Assembly (NCBI GenBank): GCA_003615045.1
Contig: ML014158.1
Coordinates: forward strand, 1 to 64,000
Length of the DNA: 64,000 nucleotides
Direction of reading: 5' to 3'
DNA from: Caulochytrium protostelioides
Taxonomy: Eukaryota; Chytridiomycota; Caulochytriomycetes; Caulochytriales; Caulochytriaceae
A model generated the notes under the pieces. It ran no database searches and had not been told where the DNA came from. It saw only the letters and a list, made by a program, of their open reading frames with translations. This document shows, piece by piece, positions 31,557 to 42,618 of this stretch (the stretch's first letter is position 1; each line of letters begins with the position of its first letter). A program made the position numbers and the translations under genes.

Positions 31557-33012
31557 TTACTCGTCAGCAGGGGGGCTCTATGAGGCATGAAAAAGAATGG
31601 ATGAGTCCTCGGTCCTGCATGAATAAACAAGAAAAAGAGGGATGCTTTGCACCGTAGTGACGAGAGCACAGACGGCAGCATGTGACTTACCGGGTTCGCG
31701 TTGGGGTGGTGGAAGAGCGAGTCGTCACCCCAGGGGAAGGGCTGGCATTAGCGAAAAAAATCATTGATATCATGAAGGAACCAAGAGCGCAATGTTGTGA
31801 GTGACGCATTTCAATGGCATGCACTACGGCGTGGACTGGGCCCATGGATAGAAATGCTATGGCACATACGTTCTTGCGGCGGCGGAGGTACGGGATACCG
31901 CTCCACTCGTTGGCGTGCTCGTCCAGGTGCTTCATGTGAGCCAGCTCGACCGGAACCGTGTAGTACGCGACGGCCAGCATCGTCGGGGCAACGAGGAGCC
32001 AGTTAATCCAGACCCACATCTTGGTCGACTCTGCCAAACACATGATTAAGAAAAAAAAAGAGGGTGAGCTTGTGCAATAAGAACCGAGACTCGATATCAG
32101 TCAAGCAGCGTTCGCTGTCGGCATCATTTGCCCAACGACCATGCAGCGCCAACCACAGACCGATCACGCTAGACCACCGTGTCATGCAACAGGATGCCGT
32201 CGCACGAGTTCGGACCATGTTCTGCGTAGCCTTCAGGCGGCACCTTGTCGATGACGGCGACATATATGTAAGGAGTCTGATGCCACCATTGACAGAAAGG
32301 CAGCGCGCTACGCGCGCCGACAACGTCGTGCCAGAAGGATGGGTGCATCGCGCCCAAGCGCTTTGACAGCGGCATCTGACGACTGCACATGCCACGATCG
32401 CCATCCCGTCGGGCCAGTATCGAGAAGCACGGCGGGGTGCCACGGCGAGGCTAACATGGATGCCGTCATTGACCCATGTGGATGTGACGGTTCGCAGCGG
32501 CAGAGTCATGCTGCACGTCGTGTGGCTCCACATCATCAGCATATCGCCGTGTGGCGGCGCTGTACAGCTAGACGCTTCCTGGCGACGCTGGTTTCGGACG
32601 CGGTGCACCATCATAGGCATCAATGCATATGCGACGCTTGAATCCGCCGATGGTGCCGGCCAGGTGGTGGAGCGTGGAGCGACGTGGCCCACGGCCGGCG
32701 AAGCAGGTCGGCGACAGGCTCAGGCCAAGGACATCGCGCGGAAAGGTGGGTCCGGTGGACGCGTGGGCGGGCGTATGACGCGTCTTCAGGGGCGCTGTTT
32801 GGCGTGAACCAAGTGCGGGCAGGGCACTTACTGACGTGGTGCATCTTCTGCTCGTAGTTTTGGGGCAGCATCGTGTCCTTGACCGAGGGCCAGACCTCCT
32901 TGTTCTTGGAGGTGGTCAGGAGGTCGGCAGTGGACACCGCGCGGCGCTGGGCCGCGAAGGGACCGCGGGAGACGGCGGCCGACGCGCGCTGGGCAAAGCG
33001 GAGACCGAGCAT
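31557..33012 (-). CDS. COX6A: Cytochrome c oxidase subunit VIa (Cox13), 4 exons
   Basis: Small nuclear-encoded subunit of respiratory complex IV, in the mitochondrial inner membrane. I infer four exons: 33012-32832, 32030-31870, 31741-31691 and 31577-31557. Together they encode 137 residues. Exon 1 gives a mitochondrial presequence (MLGLRFAQRASAAVSR). Exon 2 carries the membrane helix and matrix-side motif (MWVWINWLLVAPTMLAVAYY, then EWSGIPYLRRRKN). Exon 3 encodes the family signature PFPWGDDSLFHHPNANP. Exon 4 is a 21-nt micro-exon that supplies only SPPADE and the stop. Donors are GTAAGT or GTATGT and all acceptors are AG. Intron 1 is 801 bp, the other two 128 and 113 bp. The tail matches the short acidic end of animal COX6A. 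Confidence 0.93.
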
Positions 33013-34792
33013 GGTGGAAACGTCGTAGTCTGACGAAAGAGGTATCTGAGCGTGGGCTGCGGAGCAAGAAGGCAAGCGCGGCGGCAGGCGGAGCAGGCAG
33101 GCAAGCAGACAGGCAGGCAGGCAGGCGACGTCTGACGGCAGGACAATTGGAAGCCGACTCCCTGAGAAATGCTCGCCACGTGCTCCGCCAACCTATCTAT
33201 CGTCTCGAAGTGTGGACTCAAGGACTGGTGCAGGCGAAATGCATGGTCATCCCACGCGCCCATACGGAAGAGAAAAATCGAAGTGGGCGGCTCGAGCGGC
33301 GCCGCAGCGGCGGTGGCGGCGCGCCGGTGGGTCGGTCCCCGCGCTCACTGCGCCATGCCCCGGGGGTAGAGAGGGGCAGCCCCAGGGAGTGCCGATTGCC
33401 GAGAGAACGCACACCGACGCAGCCCCACCGGGCCGGGGGCGGCGGCGACGACTTTGCGATGATGATATTTACCGATCTGCAACTAGCGAGACCTCTCAAC
33501 GAATACAAAGACATTACTGTACAGATGCGACCATCATCGCATGAAATAGTTTCAAAAGTTATGAACTGATGAATGAAACAGTAACTTAGGGCTTTTGGTT
33601 TTCTGGAGATGATCAATCTCATCAAAAGATTTCTCATGAATGCCGCATCACCTCCATCGTGCCATCTCTTCAAGAGTTGTGGCTAACGAGATCATGGGCA
33701 GTGACGAAATGTTCCAAAGAATGATGACACATCAGCGATAAATGATCGTAGAGATTGGGTCAATATCTCAGAGCGATCAGGGTTAATCCATCTTGTACAG
33801 TGACATAGCCGTGTTCAGGGCTGAATCAACACGAAACTATATGTCTGTGCAGATTCAAAGTTGAGGATATCCACGATACAGTCTCTGGTATGACGAGCCT
33901 GCAAGATGTTGCGTACTGGTGCGCACCTTCGAGCTGGGAGCCAACTTGTCCCGGTCATGAACCCTTCTCCTCGAAAAATCGCCTCCACATAGATACTGCG
34001 CCGAGCAAAGCGTTCATTCTCTAGGACAGGACCCCATCCTTTTTATTTTCAGCTGGGTCGTTGTTGGTTTGTGTGCGGCCTCAGACGTCCATCTAATCCG
34101 CCTCGACGCGAAGGGCTAAATAGCGTGCGGGGGTCAAGCATCTTCACCGACAGTGAGCCAGCGTCGTGCAAGCATCGCCACATAGTGAAACACGCCTGCC
34201 TTTGTCCGCCTTTCCATTCCTCCGGGGGCCGGGGGTCTGATCCTAGGCGCAAGCCGCGCGTGTCAGCATTTTTCGGGGCGGACCCGCGGCATGCTCGAGG
34301 GGGTAGACGCGTCGGCGTCTGCTGTACCATCCTGTACACGTTGCGCGTGATCGTGGACACGGTTTCGCGCTTTTCCGCGCGACTCTGAAGCGACGTGCTA
34401 GACTGCCATTCCTGAGCCTTGCGGGTATCCGGTCACCCCTTGGCCGCGCTTGGAGCCCCGCGTCTTGCTCCATCAGTCCCGCTTCGCCCGCACTCCGACG
34501 CTAACTTCCACCGCATACGACGGTGGACGCCGATCCGCCTCCCATCCGTCTCTGGACGGATCGACCGCGCCGGATCTCCTCCGTAAAAACGGCTGCCACG
34601 TCAGCGAGCCTCGCCTGTACCGTCCGTCGTTCCGACATTCCGACGTTCCGACCTGACAAGATTCCGGGGTCCCGCGGTCCCGAGGTCTCGAGCGGCGGAC
34701 GTGTCGACGTCCTAAACGCTTGCTGTGCAAGTCATAGCACACACTAGGTGTGACGAGCGTCCCCACATCGCTCCAGCAAGTGCGCGCACGTC
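33013..34792. other. Divergent intergenic region, no gene seen
   Basis: 1.8 kb between COX6A and TOP2 starts. It has a (GGCA)n tract at about 33092-33126 just upstream of COX6A and an AT-richer stretch at about 33530-34030. No domain-bearing frame and no RNA gene recognised. Confidence 0.5.
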
Positions 34793-37700
34793 ATGTCGGA
34801 CTCTGATGGAAGCGACTTCTCGGAAGTCGCTGCCCCTGTGCGTGCTGTAAGCCGTCCCCCGCCCACCGCGCTCTGAGGTCCTCCCGGACGACCACCAGTC
34901 TTGCGACCCCTTCCATTCGATCCACTCACCCCTACATTTGATTTTTTTTTCTTTTTTTTTTTGCTGATGATCGCTCTCTTTGGGATGCGTCGGTTATCGC
35001 CATCGCTAGCCCAAGAAACGCGCTGCCCCCAAAAAAGCTGCCGCGGCCAAGCCGGTCGCGAAGCGCGCCAAGAAGAAGACCAAAGATGTCTCGAGCGAAG
35101 ATGACATGAGCGGCTCTGACTTGGACGCCGCCTACGGGACCGGCGAGACCGGGATGGAGAACGCCAATACCGAAGGGTTTCGCAAGGGCAAGACCATCGA
35201 AGAGATCTACCAAAAGAAGACCCAGCACGAGCACATTTTGCTGCGCCCGGATACCTACATTGGCTCGATCAACCACGAGGAAGCTGAGATGTGGATCATG
35301 GTCGAGAATGCCAAGGATCCGGTCGCCGCCACGCCTGATGCCGCCAACGACATCGCCAACGATGCCGACGACGGCGCGGCATCCGTCTCGGACGTCAAGT
35401 CCGAGCGGGACGACGCGGCCTCTGTGGCCGACGACGCGTCGTATGCTGGCGACGCCAAGCCGAAGCCCAAGCCGAAGCCCAAGAACGTGCTATCGCCGTT
35501 GAAGGACCACATGGTGTTGAAAAAGATCTCGTTTGTGCCCGGTTTCTACAAAATCTTTGACGAAATTCTGGTCAATGCCGCAGATAACAAAGTCCGCGAC
35601 CCCAAGATGAAGCTGCTCAAAGTCAATGTTGACCGCGAGACATCGACGATCACGGTCCATAACGACGGCAAGGGCATCCCGATCGAGATGCACCAGAAGG
35701 AAAAGATGTATGTGCCCGAACTCATCTTTGGGCACCTGCTGACCTCGTCCAACTACGATGACAACGAAAAGAAAGTCACCGGTGGCCGCAACGGTTTCGG
35801 CGCTAAGCTGTGCAACATCTACTCGGACGAGTTCATCGTCGAGACAGCCGATGCTAAGATGAAGAAGCATTTCAAGCAAGTCTTTACCGAGAACATGTTC
35901 AAGCGGTCCGAGCCGGAGGTCACGGCGCAGAAGGGCCGCGAGATCTCAAGTTTCACCCGGATCACCTTCCGCCCGGACCTCAAGCGGTTCGGAATGAACG
36001 GAATCGAGGAAGATACTTATGCACTGCTCAAGAAGCGCGTCTATGATATGGCGGGCGTGCTGCGTAACGTCAAGGTCTACTTCAACGACGATCTGATTCC
36101 CATCCGGCACTTCAAGGACTACGTCAACCTCTACCTGACGAGCCCGTCGTTTGTCTCGCCGGCGATGGGCCTGCCGACGGCGGCCAAGCCGATGGTCTAC
36201 GAATCGGTCAACGAGCGGTGGGAGGTCGCATTTGCGCTGTCGGACGGCAACTACAACCAGGTCAGTTTCGTCAACAGCATCTGTACTTACAACGGCGGCT
36301 TCCACGTGAACCACGTCGAAAGCCAGATCAGCAACTTCCTCATCGAGACGATGAAGAAGAAAGATAAGCGCTTTCCGCTCAAACCCTCACAGGTGCGCGG
36401 CTACCTGTGGGTCTTTGTCAACTGTCTCATCGAGAACCCGAGCTTCAACAGTCAGACTAAGGACACGATGACGCTCAAGGTCAGCGACTTCGGCAGCAAG
36501 TGCCCCTTGCCCCTGCCCTTCCTCAAGAACTGCACCAAGACGGGCATCCTGGATGTTTTGGCCTCGTTTGCCCGGTTCAAGAGTGATCTGATGCTCAAAA
36601 AAACCGACGGCAGTATGAAAAATCGCATCAGCGGCATCACCAAGCTCGACGATGCTAACAATGCGGGCACCAAGAAGGGCGCACAGTGCACGCTGATCCT
36701 CACGGAGGGAGACTCCGCCAAGTCGCTCGCCGTGGCGGGTCTCTCGGTGATTGGTCGTGACAACTACGGCGTCTTCCCGCTCCGCGGTAAGATGCTGAAC
36801 GTCCGCGATGCATCGTCCCACCAAGTTGGCAGCAACGTCGAAATCAACTCGATCAAAAAGATCATGGGTCTGCAGCACGGCCGCGAGTACACCAGCACCG
36901 AAGGCCTGCGCTACGGTTCCATCATGATCATGACTGACCAGGATCACGACGGTAGTCACATTAAGGGCCTGATCATCAACTTTTTGGACACGTTCTGGCC
37001 GTCACTGATGAAGGTGCCCACCTTCCTCGTCGAGTTCATTACGCCCATCGTTCGCGCTACGAAGGGCACACGCGGCAGCCGCAACTACCAGGAGATCTCC
37101 TTCTACACGATGCCGCAGTATGAAACGTGGAAAGCGAGCATCGAAGCCTCCGGTGACCGTGGGTGGTATATCAAGTACTACAAGGGTCTGGGTACCTCGT
37201 CCAGCGAGGACGCCAAGCGCTACTTCTCGGCCATGGACGCGCACCGCCGCGTGTTCGATGCCATCACGCTCGAGGACCGGCAGTTCGTCGACTTGGCCTT
37301 CAACAAAAAGAAGGCCGATCAGCGCAAGGACTGGCTCGCTGGCTTCCAGCCGGGGACCTACATGGACCACGAGCAGATCAACATCCCGATTCGCGATTTT
37401 GTCAACAAGGAGCTCATTCTGTACAGTATGGCGGACAACATCCGATCCATTCCGAGCTGCGTCGACGGCCTCAAGCCGGGTCACCGCAAGATCATGTTCG
37501 CGTGCTTCAAGCGCAACCTCCGCAGCGAAATCAAAGTGGCGCAGCTCGTGGGTTATGTCGGCGAGCATACCGCCTACCACCACGGCGAGCAGAGTCTGGC
37601 TTCAACCATTATCGGCTTGGCGCAGAGCTACGTAGGCAGCAACAACGTCCCCTTGCTCGAGCCGCTCGGTCAGTTCGGTACTCGCTTACAAGGCGGTAAG

Positions 37701-39704
37701 GATGCCGCGAGCCCGCGTTACATCTTCACGACCCTAAACACAATGGCGCGCAAGATCTTCCACCCGGCCGACGACGCCTTGCTGGACTTCCTCAACGAAG
37801 ATGGCCAGAACATCGAGCCCACGTGGTACATGCCGATCCTGCCGATGGTTCTGGTGAACGGTGCCGAAGGCATTGGCACGGGCTGGGCCAGTTTCATCCC
37901 CAACTACAACCCGCGCGATATCGTCGACAGTCTGCTCGCCCGTCTGGACGGCGACAGCTTCATGCCAATCCACCCGTGGTACCGCGGCTTTAAGGGCACC
38001 ATAGAGCTGGATGGCCCCGACAAGTACAAGGTGACCGGCAAGATCAAGAAAGTGGACGACAAGACGCTTGAAATCACTGAACTCCCGATCCGCTGCTGGA
38101 CGCAGTCGTACAAGGAGCAGCTGGAGACCTGGCTGACGGGCGACTCGCCGAGCTCGAGCAACAAGGACCCCAAAGATAAGGACAAGGACAAGAAGCCGAT
38201 TCTGATCAAGGACTACCGCGAGTACCATACCGAATCGTCAGTCCATTTCATTCTGACGCTGACGAAGGAGCAGATGGAAGAAGCTGAGGCTGAGGGTTTG
38301 GAGAAGCGCTTCAAGTTGACCTCAACCCTGAACACAAGCAACATGGTGCTGTTCGACAAGGACGGCCGCATCCGCAAGTACAGCAGCGTTGAGGAGATTC
38401 TCGATGAATTTTATGACATGCGTCTGGAGTACTATCAGCGCCGTAAGCGCCATCTGCTCATGCAGATCGAGCACGAGTACAAAAAGGCCGACAATAAGGT
38501 CCGCTTTATCCGCGAAATCCTGAGCGGCGAGCTTGTCATTCAAAAGAAAAAGAGAGTTGATGTTGTCGTGCTGCTCAAGGCCCGCGACTACATGCCCATC
38601 ATCACGACGAAGGCGAAGGCTGTGCGCGAAGCGGCCTCGATCGACGAGCCCCCGCCGCCCGAAGACGGCGACGAGCCTGCCGCCGACGCGGCCAACGACC
38701 CCCAGGGCGCCGGCGGGTACGATTATCTGCTGAGTATGCCGATGTACAGTTTGACCCTTGAGCGCATCGAACAACTGAGCAAGGACATGGCTGCTAAGCG
38801 CGCCGAGCTTGAGCGCCTGAACGCGTCGCGCCCCGAAGACATGTGGCAGGCGGATCTGAAGGACTTTGTCCAGTCATGGACCGCGTTCGAGGCAATGATG
38901 GACGAGCAGGCCGCGTCGACGCCCAAGGCCCGCGCGCCGGCCCGTGGCCGCGGCAAGAAGGACAGCGACGACTACGAGCCCGGCAAAGCCCGCGCCAAGC
39001 CTAAGCCTAAGCCGAAGGTCAAGGCCGAGTCGCCCAGCGCATCCCCCGGCGAGACCAAGCCCAAGCCGAAGGCAGCCGGAGCTGGCGCTGACATTACTGC
39101 GTGGCTGCAGTCCAAGAAGACCGCTGTCAAGGGCGAGACGAACGTGGCGGCATCCGCGTTAAGCTCGCCGTCGCTCGCAACGGCGACGGCGACCGCCTCT
39201 CCGAGCAGCACGGCGCCCAAGCGCAAGCTGGCGGCCGCCGGGCTCAAGAAGGCCGGCGGTGCCGGCGGTGTCGGCGGCGCGCACCGTAAAGTCGTTGTCA
39301 GCGATGACGAGGACAGCGACGAGGAGGATTTCATGCCCATGCTGAAGGGCGAGAGCAATGTGCCCATGGCCAAGGCCGCTGCCGCCGCGAAGCCGGCGAA
39401 GGCCAAGGCGTCGCCGTCCTCCTCCTCGGCCGGCAGCAAGGCCAAGTCGCCCGCGGCCGCCAAGCCGAAGGCCAAGCCGGCGGCGGCGAAGTCGAAGGCG
39501 AAGTCGAAGGCGACGGTTCTGAGCGACAGCGACGACCTGGACGACGAAGCGTCGTTTGAAGCGAGCGACTCGGATGCCTCGACCGTGATCACCCGTGAAC
39601 CGGGCACGCGCCCCTCGCGCCGCGCGGCAGCCCAGGCCAAGACGAAGTATGTTGGTGATGACAGCGATGCCTCCGAGAGCGACGACTACGATGAATCGGA
39701 CTAA
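34793..39704 (+). CDS. TOP2: DNA topoisomerase II, 2 exons
   Basis: Type IIA topoisomerase: ATP-driven strand passage that decatenates and relaxes chromosomes in the nucleus. Exon 1 is 34793-34846 (MSDSDGSDFSEVAAPVRA). A 163-bp intron with GTAAGC donor and T-rich 3' part precedes exon 2 (35010-39704). Total 1582 residues. GHKL ATPase: DEILVNAADNKVRD, NDGKGIPIE, GGRNGFGAKLCNI. TOPRIM: LTEGDSAKSLAVAGLSVI and MTDQDHDGSHIKGL. The catalytic Tyr is at about residue 922 in SPRYIFTTLN. The C-terminal 250 residues are a Lys/Ala/Pro/Asp/Ser-rich tail with nuclear-signal-like clusters. Oddity: about 64 extra acidic and Lys-Pro residues (about 115-180) sit in the ATPase domain before SFVPGFYKIFDE. Confidence 0.97.
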
Positions 39705-39802
39705 ATTTTCCCCTCCACGTCTTCTAACCAATCTATAACTATCTACAAGGTTTGTCACCGGTGACACTACGACCATGGGGGTAACCAGAGCGGGAAAAGG
39801 GA

Positions 39803-40687
39803 CTATGAGGACCGATTTGAGGATTTAAGATAGCCGTGGGCTCCCAAGAGTTGGCGCGCCGCATCATTGATATGCTTGAACCGGGCCGGGCCGAGCTGGA
39901 TCCCGCCGTAGTAGCGGGAGACCATAACAAAAACGTCCGAGACGCCGGCGAGGGTCATCATGCGTAGCAGGCGCCCGCCAGCTTGGGTTTCCCCATCGTC
40001 GTCGTAGTCCTGATAGGTCAAGCCCGCGGGGGTGCGGAACACATACGCAGAAATGTTATGGTGGGCTTTTGCGATCGTGCGATCGGCGAGCAGCGTGCGA
40101 CGCGCGACCTCTACGTCGTCCATCGAGTGCACAGCGGTCATATGGGCATAGAATGACGATTTGCGGTCCACGATCGGATCTGTCGTATGCTCAAAGTGGA
40201 TCGACGGCGTCGAAGGAGTCGACAGCGATTTCGTGGACCCCTCAGCGACGGGTGCAGAGTGGGAAGCTGATGCGGACGCTGGCGACACCGGTGTTTCGGG
40301 CCGTGACGAGTCGGAGTGCTGTAGCGGATAGTCTGTCGCAGCGAAGGCCGCGGCGCGCTCGCGGAACTCCTCAATATAAGCGAGCAGGACCGGATCGCCA
40401 GCACTCTGCTGCCAGAGGGTCTCGAACTTCAGCGCGAGATCGCACTGCACGGCGGCTTTCGCTTCGATCGACTGCGCGGCGCCGGGACACGGCACGTAGC
40501 TCAGTGTCCATGCGAGCGGCGTGCCGGCAACCCCAGGGGCAGCGAGGTAGTCCGGGTGCAGCAGGATGCTGAGGACCAGCGGCCCACACGTCGCACGGAC
40601 GGTGGCGGGCGGCACAATCTCGACCTCATGCGGCGCATAGATCGACGCCAGGATCTCCAGCTCATCGGCCTGGCCGTCGTTGCCCAT
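39803..40687 (-). CDS. YIH1: IMPACT/YIH1-like translational regulator
   Basis: Regulator that competes for GCN1 and so damps GCN2 kinase activation and the amino-acid starvation response in the cytoplasm. The ATG at 40687 gives 294 residues, close to the family size; 39 further open codons upstream lack an ATG. The N-terminal RWD domain (about 1-115) begins ADELEILASIYAPHEVEIV. A Ser/Pro-rich linker (about 125-175) leads to the ancient UPF0029/Impact domain (about 180-290), with RKSSFYAHMTAVHS, IAKAHHNISAYVF, DDDGETQAGGRLL and VSRYYGGIQLGPARF. The two-domain order is diagnostic. Its stop is 98 bp from that of TOP2 (convergent). Confidence 0.93.
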   Translation of the reverse strand: MGNDGQADELEILASIYAPHEVEIVPPATVRATCGPLVLSILLHPDYLAAPGVAGTPLAWTLSYVPCPGAAQSIEAKAAVQCDLALKFETLWQQSAGDPVLLAYIEEFRERAAAFAATDYPLQHSDSSRPETPVSPASASASHSAPVAEGSTKSLSTPSTPSIHFEHTTDPIVDRKSSFYAHMTAVHSMDDVEVARRTLLADRTIAKAHHNISAYVFRTPAGLTYQDYDDDGETQAGGRLLRMMTLAGVSDVFVMVSRYYGGIQLGPARFKHINDAARQLLGAHGYLKSSNRSS

Positions 40688-40943
40688 GGCGCACACACGC
40701 CGTGAGGGAAGAGTGAGCCGGTGGTGGTGGACGCAGCGGCGCGCACGCGGACGCAGGCGGTTTATATAGACCCGCGCCACTGCCAGTTCCCCGCTCCTCC
40801 TCAAAACAAAGCTAGTTTAGTCGGCGTTATTAATGTGGCCACGAGGCGAGGCGAGGCGCTGCAGATGCACGGACGTCATACTCCGCCTGGCCCGCCTTGT
40901 CGCGCGTTTTAACGAATGTAAAGGTCCCTCCGCGGCCCGACAC

Positions 40944-40980
40944 GCCCTCCGTGATGCCCCCAGGGGTCCCCCACCGAGGC
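40944..40980 (-). ncRNA. Candidate Fanzor scaffold hairpin, copy C
   Basis: Minus-strand GCCTCGGTGGGG, then ACCCCTGGGGGC, then ATCACGGAGGGC: the same post-coding hairpin as in copies A, B, D and E, retained although the reading frame through it is lost. Confidence 0.45.
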
Positions 40981-41952
40981 AGTACGCATATTGGTCCCGT
41001 GGCGGGTGAGCCTGCCGATCTTGGGCTGCACCTGGGCCTGCTCCGGGCACAACGTCGTCGGTCTGACGGGTAAGGCCAGGCAGCGTCGGATGTTCTACGC
41101 GGCATTGATATCGTGGTTCACAAACTTGCCGTTGGTAGCTTCATACCACAGCAAACCTCGAACCACGACATACCGGTACGTCGTTGATGGCCGGCAGCTC
41201 AGTGGCCTCCAGGTATCGCGAGGCGCCCACCTGACCCGCGCCTCGAAGCTGAGCTGGTAGTGGTTGCACAGAGTGGTCTGGTACTTGGTAGCGCCGGTAA
41301 CGTATATGTTGTTATCGCCGAAGTCGCGCTGCGTCGGCATTCTGGCGGCCAGCAGCGGGTAGTCCCGATAGTAGTCGCACACGTAAGGGTCTGGCTGGGT
41401 GGCGCCCGCGACGCCCAGCATGCGCTGCTGATCGAAGTTCGATTTGGTCCAGTCAGGCAGCTGCGCATCCACGACGTCCTCGACGCCGTCGAAGCATCGT
41501 TCGAGCAGGCCGGACAGCGCGATGCTGGCGATCCAGTGGCAGAGAGAGAAGGCATCCACGTGCCTGCGCGGACGGCGTCTCGAGCCCGCCGTTGGTCGTC
41601 GCCTTGCACGTTCGTTAGCAGCGCTGCCTTGACCACAGTCTCCGTTTTGCTCTCGGATCCTACCGAGAGCCAGGCGACCCGCCGTCGCCGCGATCGTTGC
41701 CCATGCACATGCCGTCCCATCCCATCCGCGAGACCCGATCGGCCCGATGTGGGGACGGCGACGGGTCTGGGACCAGACGGGCGGGTCGGCGTCGTCGTTC
41801 TCTCGTGCTGAAGTCTCTCTCGGATCCTGCGCGTTGACGCTAACTCCGACACTCTTCCACGACCCCACGACCCGTCGCGCGCTGCTGATCCGCGAGATCC
41901 GTTGGCACAGACGTCGCGGCCCAACGCCCTCCCCAACACCCCGACGGATCAC
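40944..41952 (-). mobile_element. Fanzor nuclease gene, copy C, internally deleted
   Basis: Minus-strand copy with an open frame from 41952 to 41095. It carries the Fanzor N-terminal domain that the other copies lack: NIYVTGATKYQTTLCNHY followed by QLSFEARVRWAPRD fits the family pattern of a Tyr-x-Thr-x-x-x-Asn-His core. The frame then jumps within about 20 residues to RuvC-III (VVRGLLWYEATNGK, FVNHDINAA). RuvC-I, the helical part and RuvC-II, some 300 residues or more, are missing. A TAG directly after DINAA and the loss of the normal stop show further decay. Residues before about 130 have no recognisable match. The post-stop hairpin is retained. It lies between the starts of YIH1 and GID5. 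Confidence 0.75.
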
Positions 41953-42618
41953 GACACCCGGGGCGATCGCTGGTTTCTAGGCATGGAGCAGCGTCTGCTA
42001 TGGCCGTCGCCGCCGGCGCCGGCCGTGGCTGAGGCGTGCCGAGAGACCCCTCGCGCAGACGAAGGTGGCTTAGACTCGCCTCGCCCCGCCCCGCCCGGCC
42101 TCGCCGCGGGGCGCAGGAGTTGACCCTCCCGCGACCGGCGAGACCCGGCGCTGGCGCTGGCGCTGGCACGAGCGTTCACGGGCGCTCCACCCTTTTCCTT
42201 GGAGGCGCGGTCGATCGATCGATCGATCGATCGATCTACGGGTGCTCCCCCCCCTGACGAAGCCCTTCAGACAAGCGCTCCACAGAGACACTCGTTCTTC
42301 TATCCACGGGATTCCATGGTGAAACGATCTTGCTGCGTGGTCTCGCATGCGCACGGATATCGCGATCCATCGCGATCCATCACGACCAGCCGTCAGTCTC
42401 GCGGGCCGCTCTCCCCCCTCCAGCGGCCGCATTGCTCGCTGATTGATAGCCAACGTGCTCACCCACCCTCGCGGCGCGCCGCTTCGTTCGTCCCTCCCTT
42501 GCTTCTTTCGTGGCATTCCGGGCCTGTCGTGTTCGTATTACGCCTTTGTCTTTTTGGGCCGTTGTAGTCCGCACCCCAGAACCGTCGCGGGGCGGCCACG
42601 TGGTTCCCCGACGCCACC
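41953..42618. other. GID5 upstream region
   Basis: No gene seen. Contains a (TCGA)n tract at 42211-42236. Presumed promoter of the GID5 gene. Confidence 0.5.
42211..42236. repeat. (TCGA)n microsatellite
   Basis: Six or more perfect, self-complementary TCGA units upstream of the GID5 start. Confidence 0.9.
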
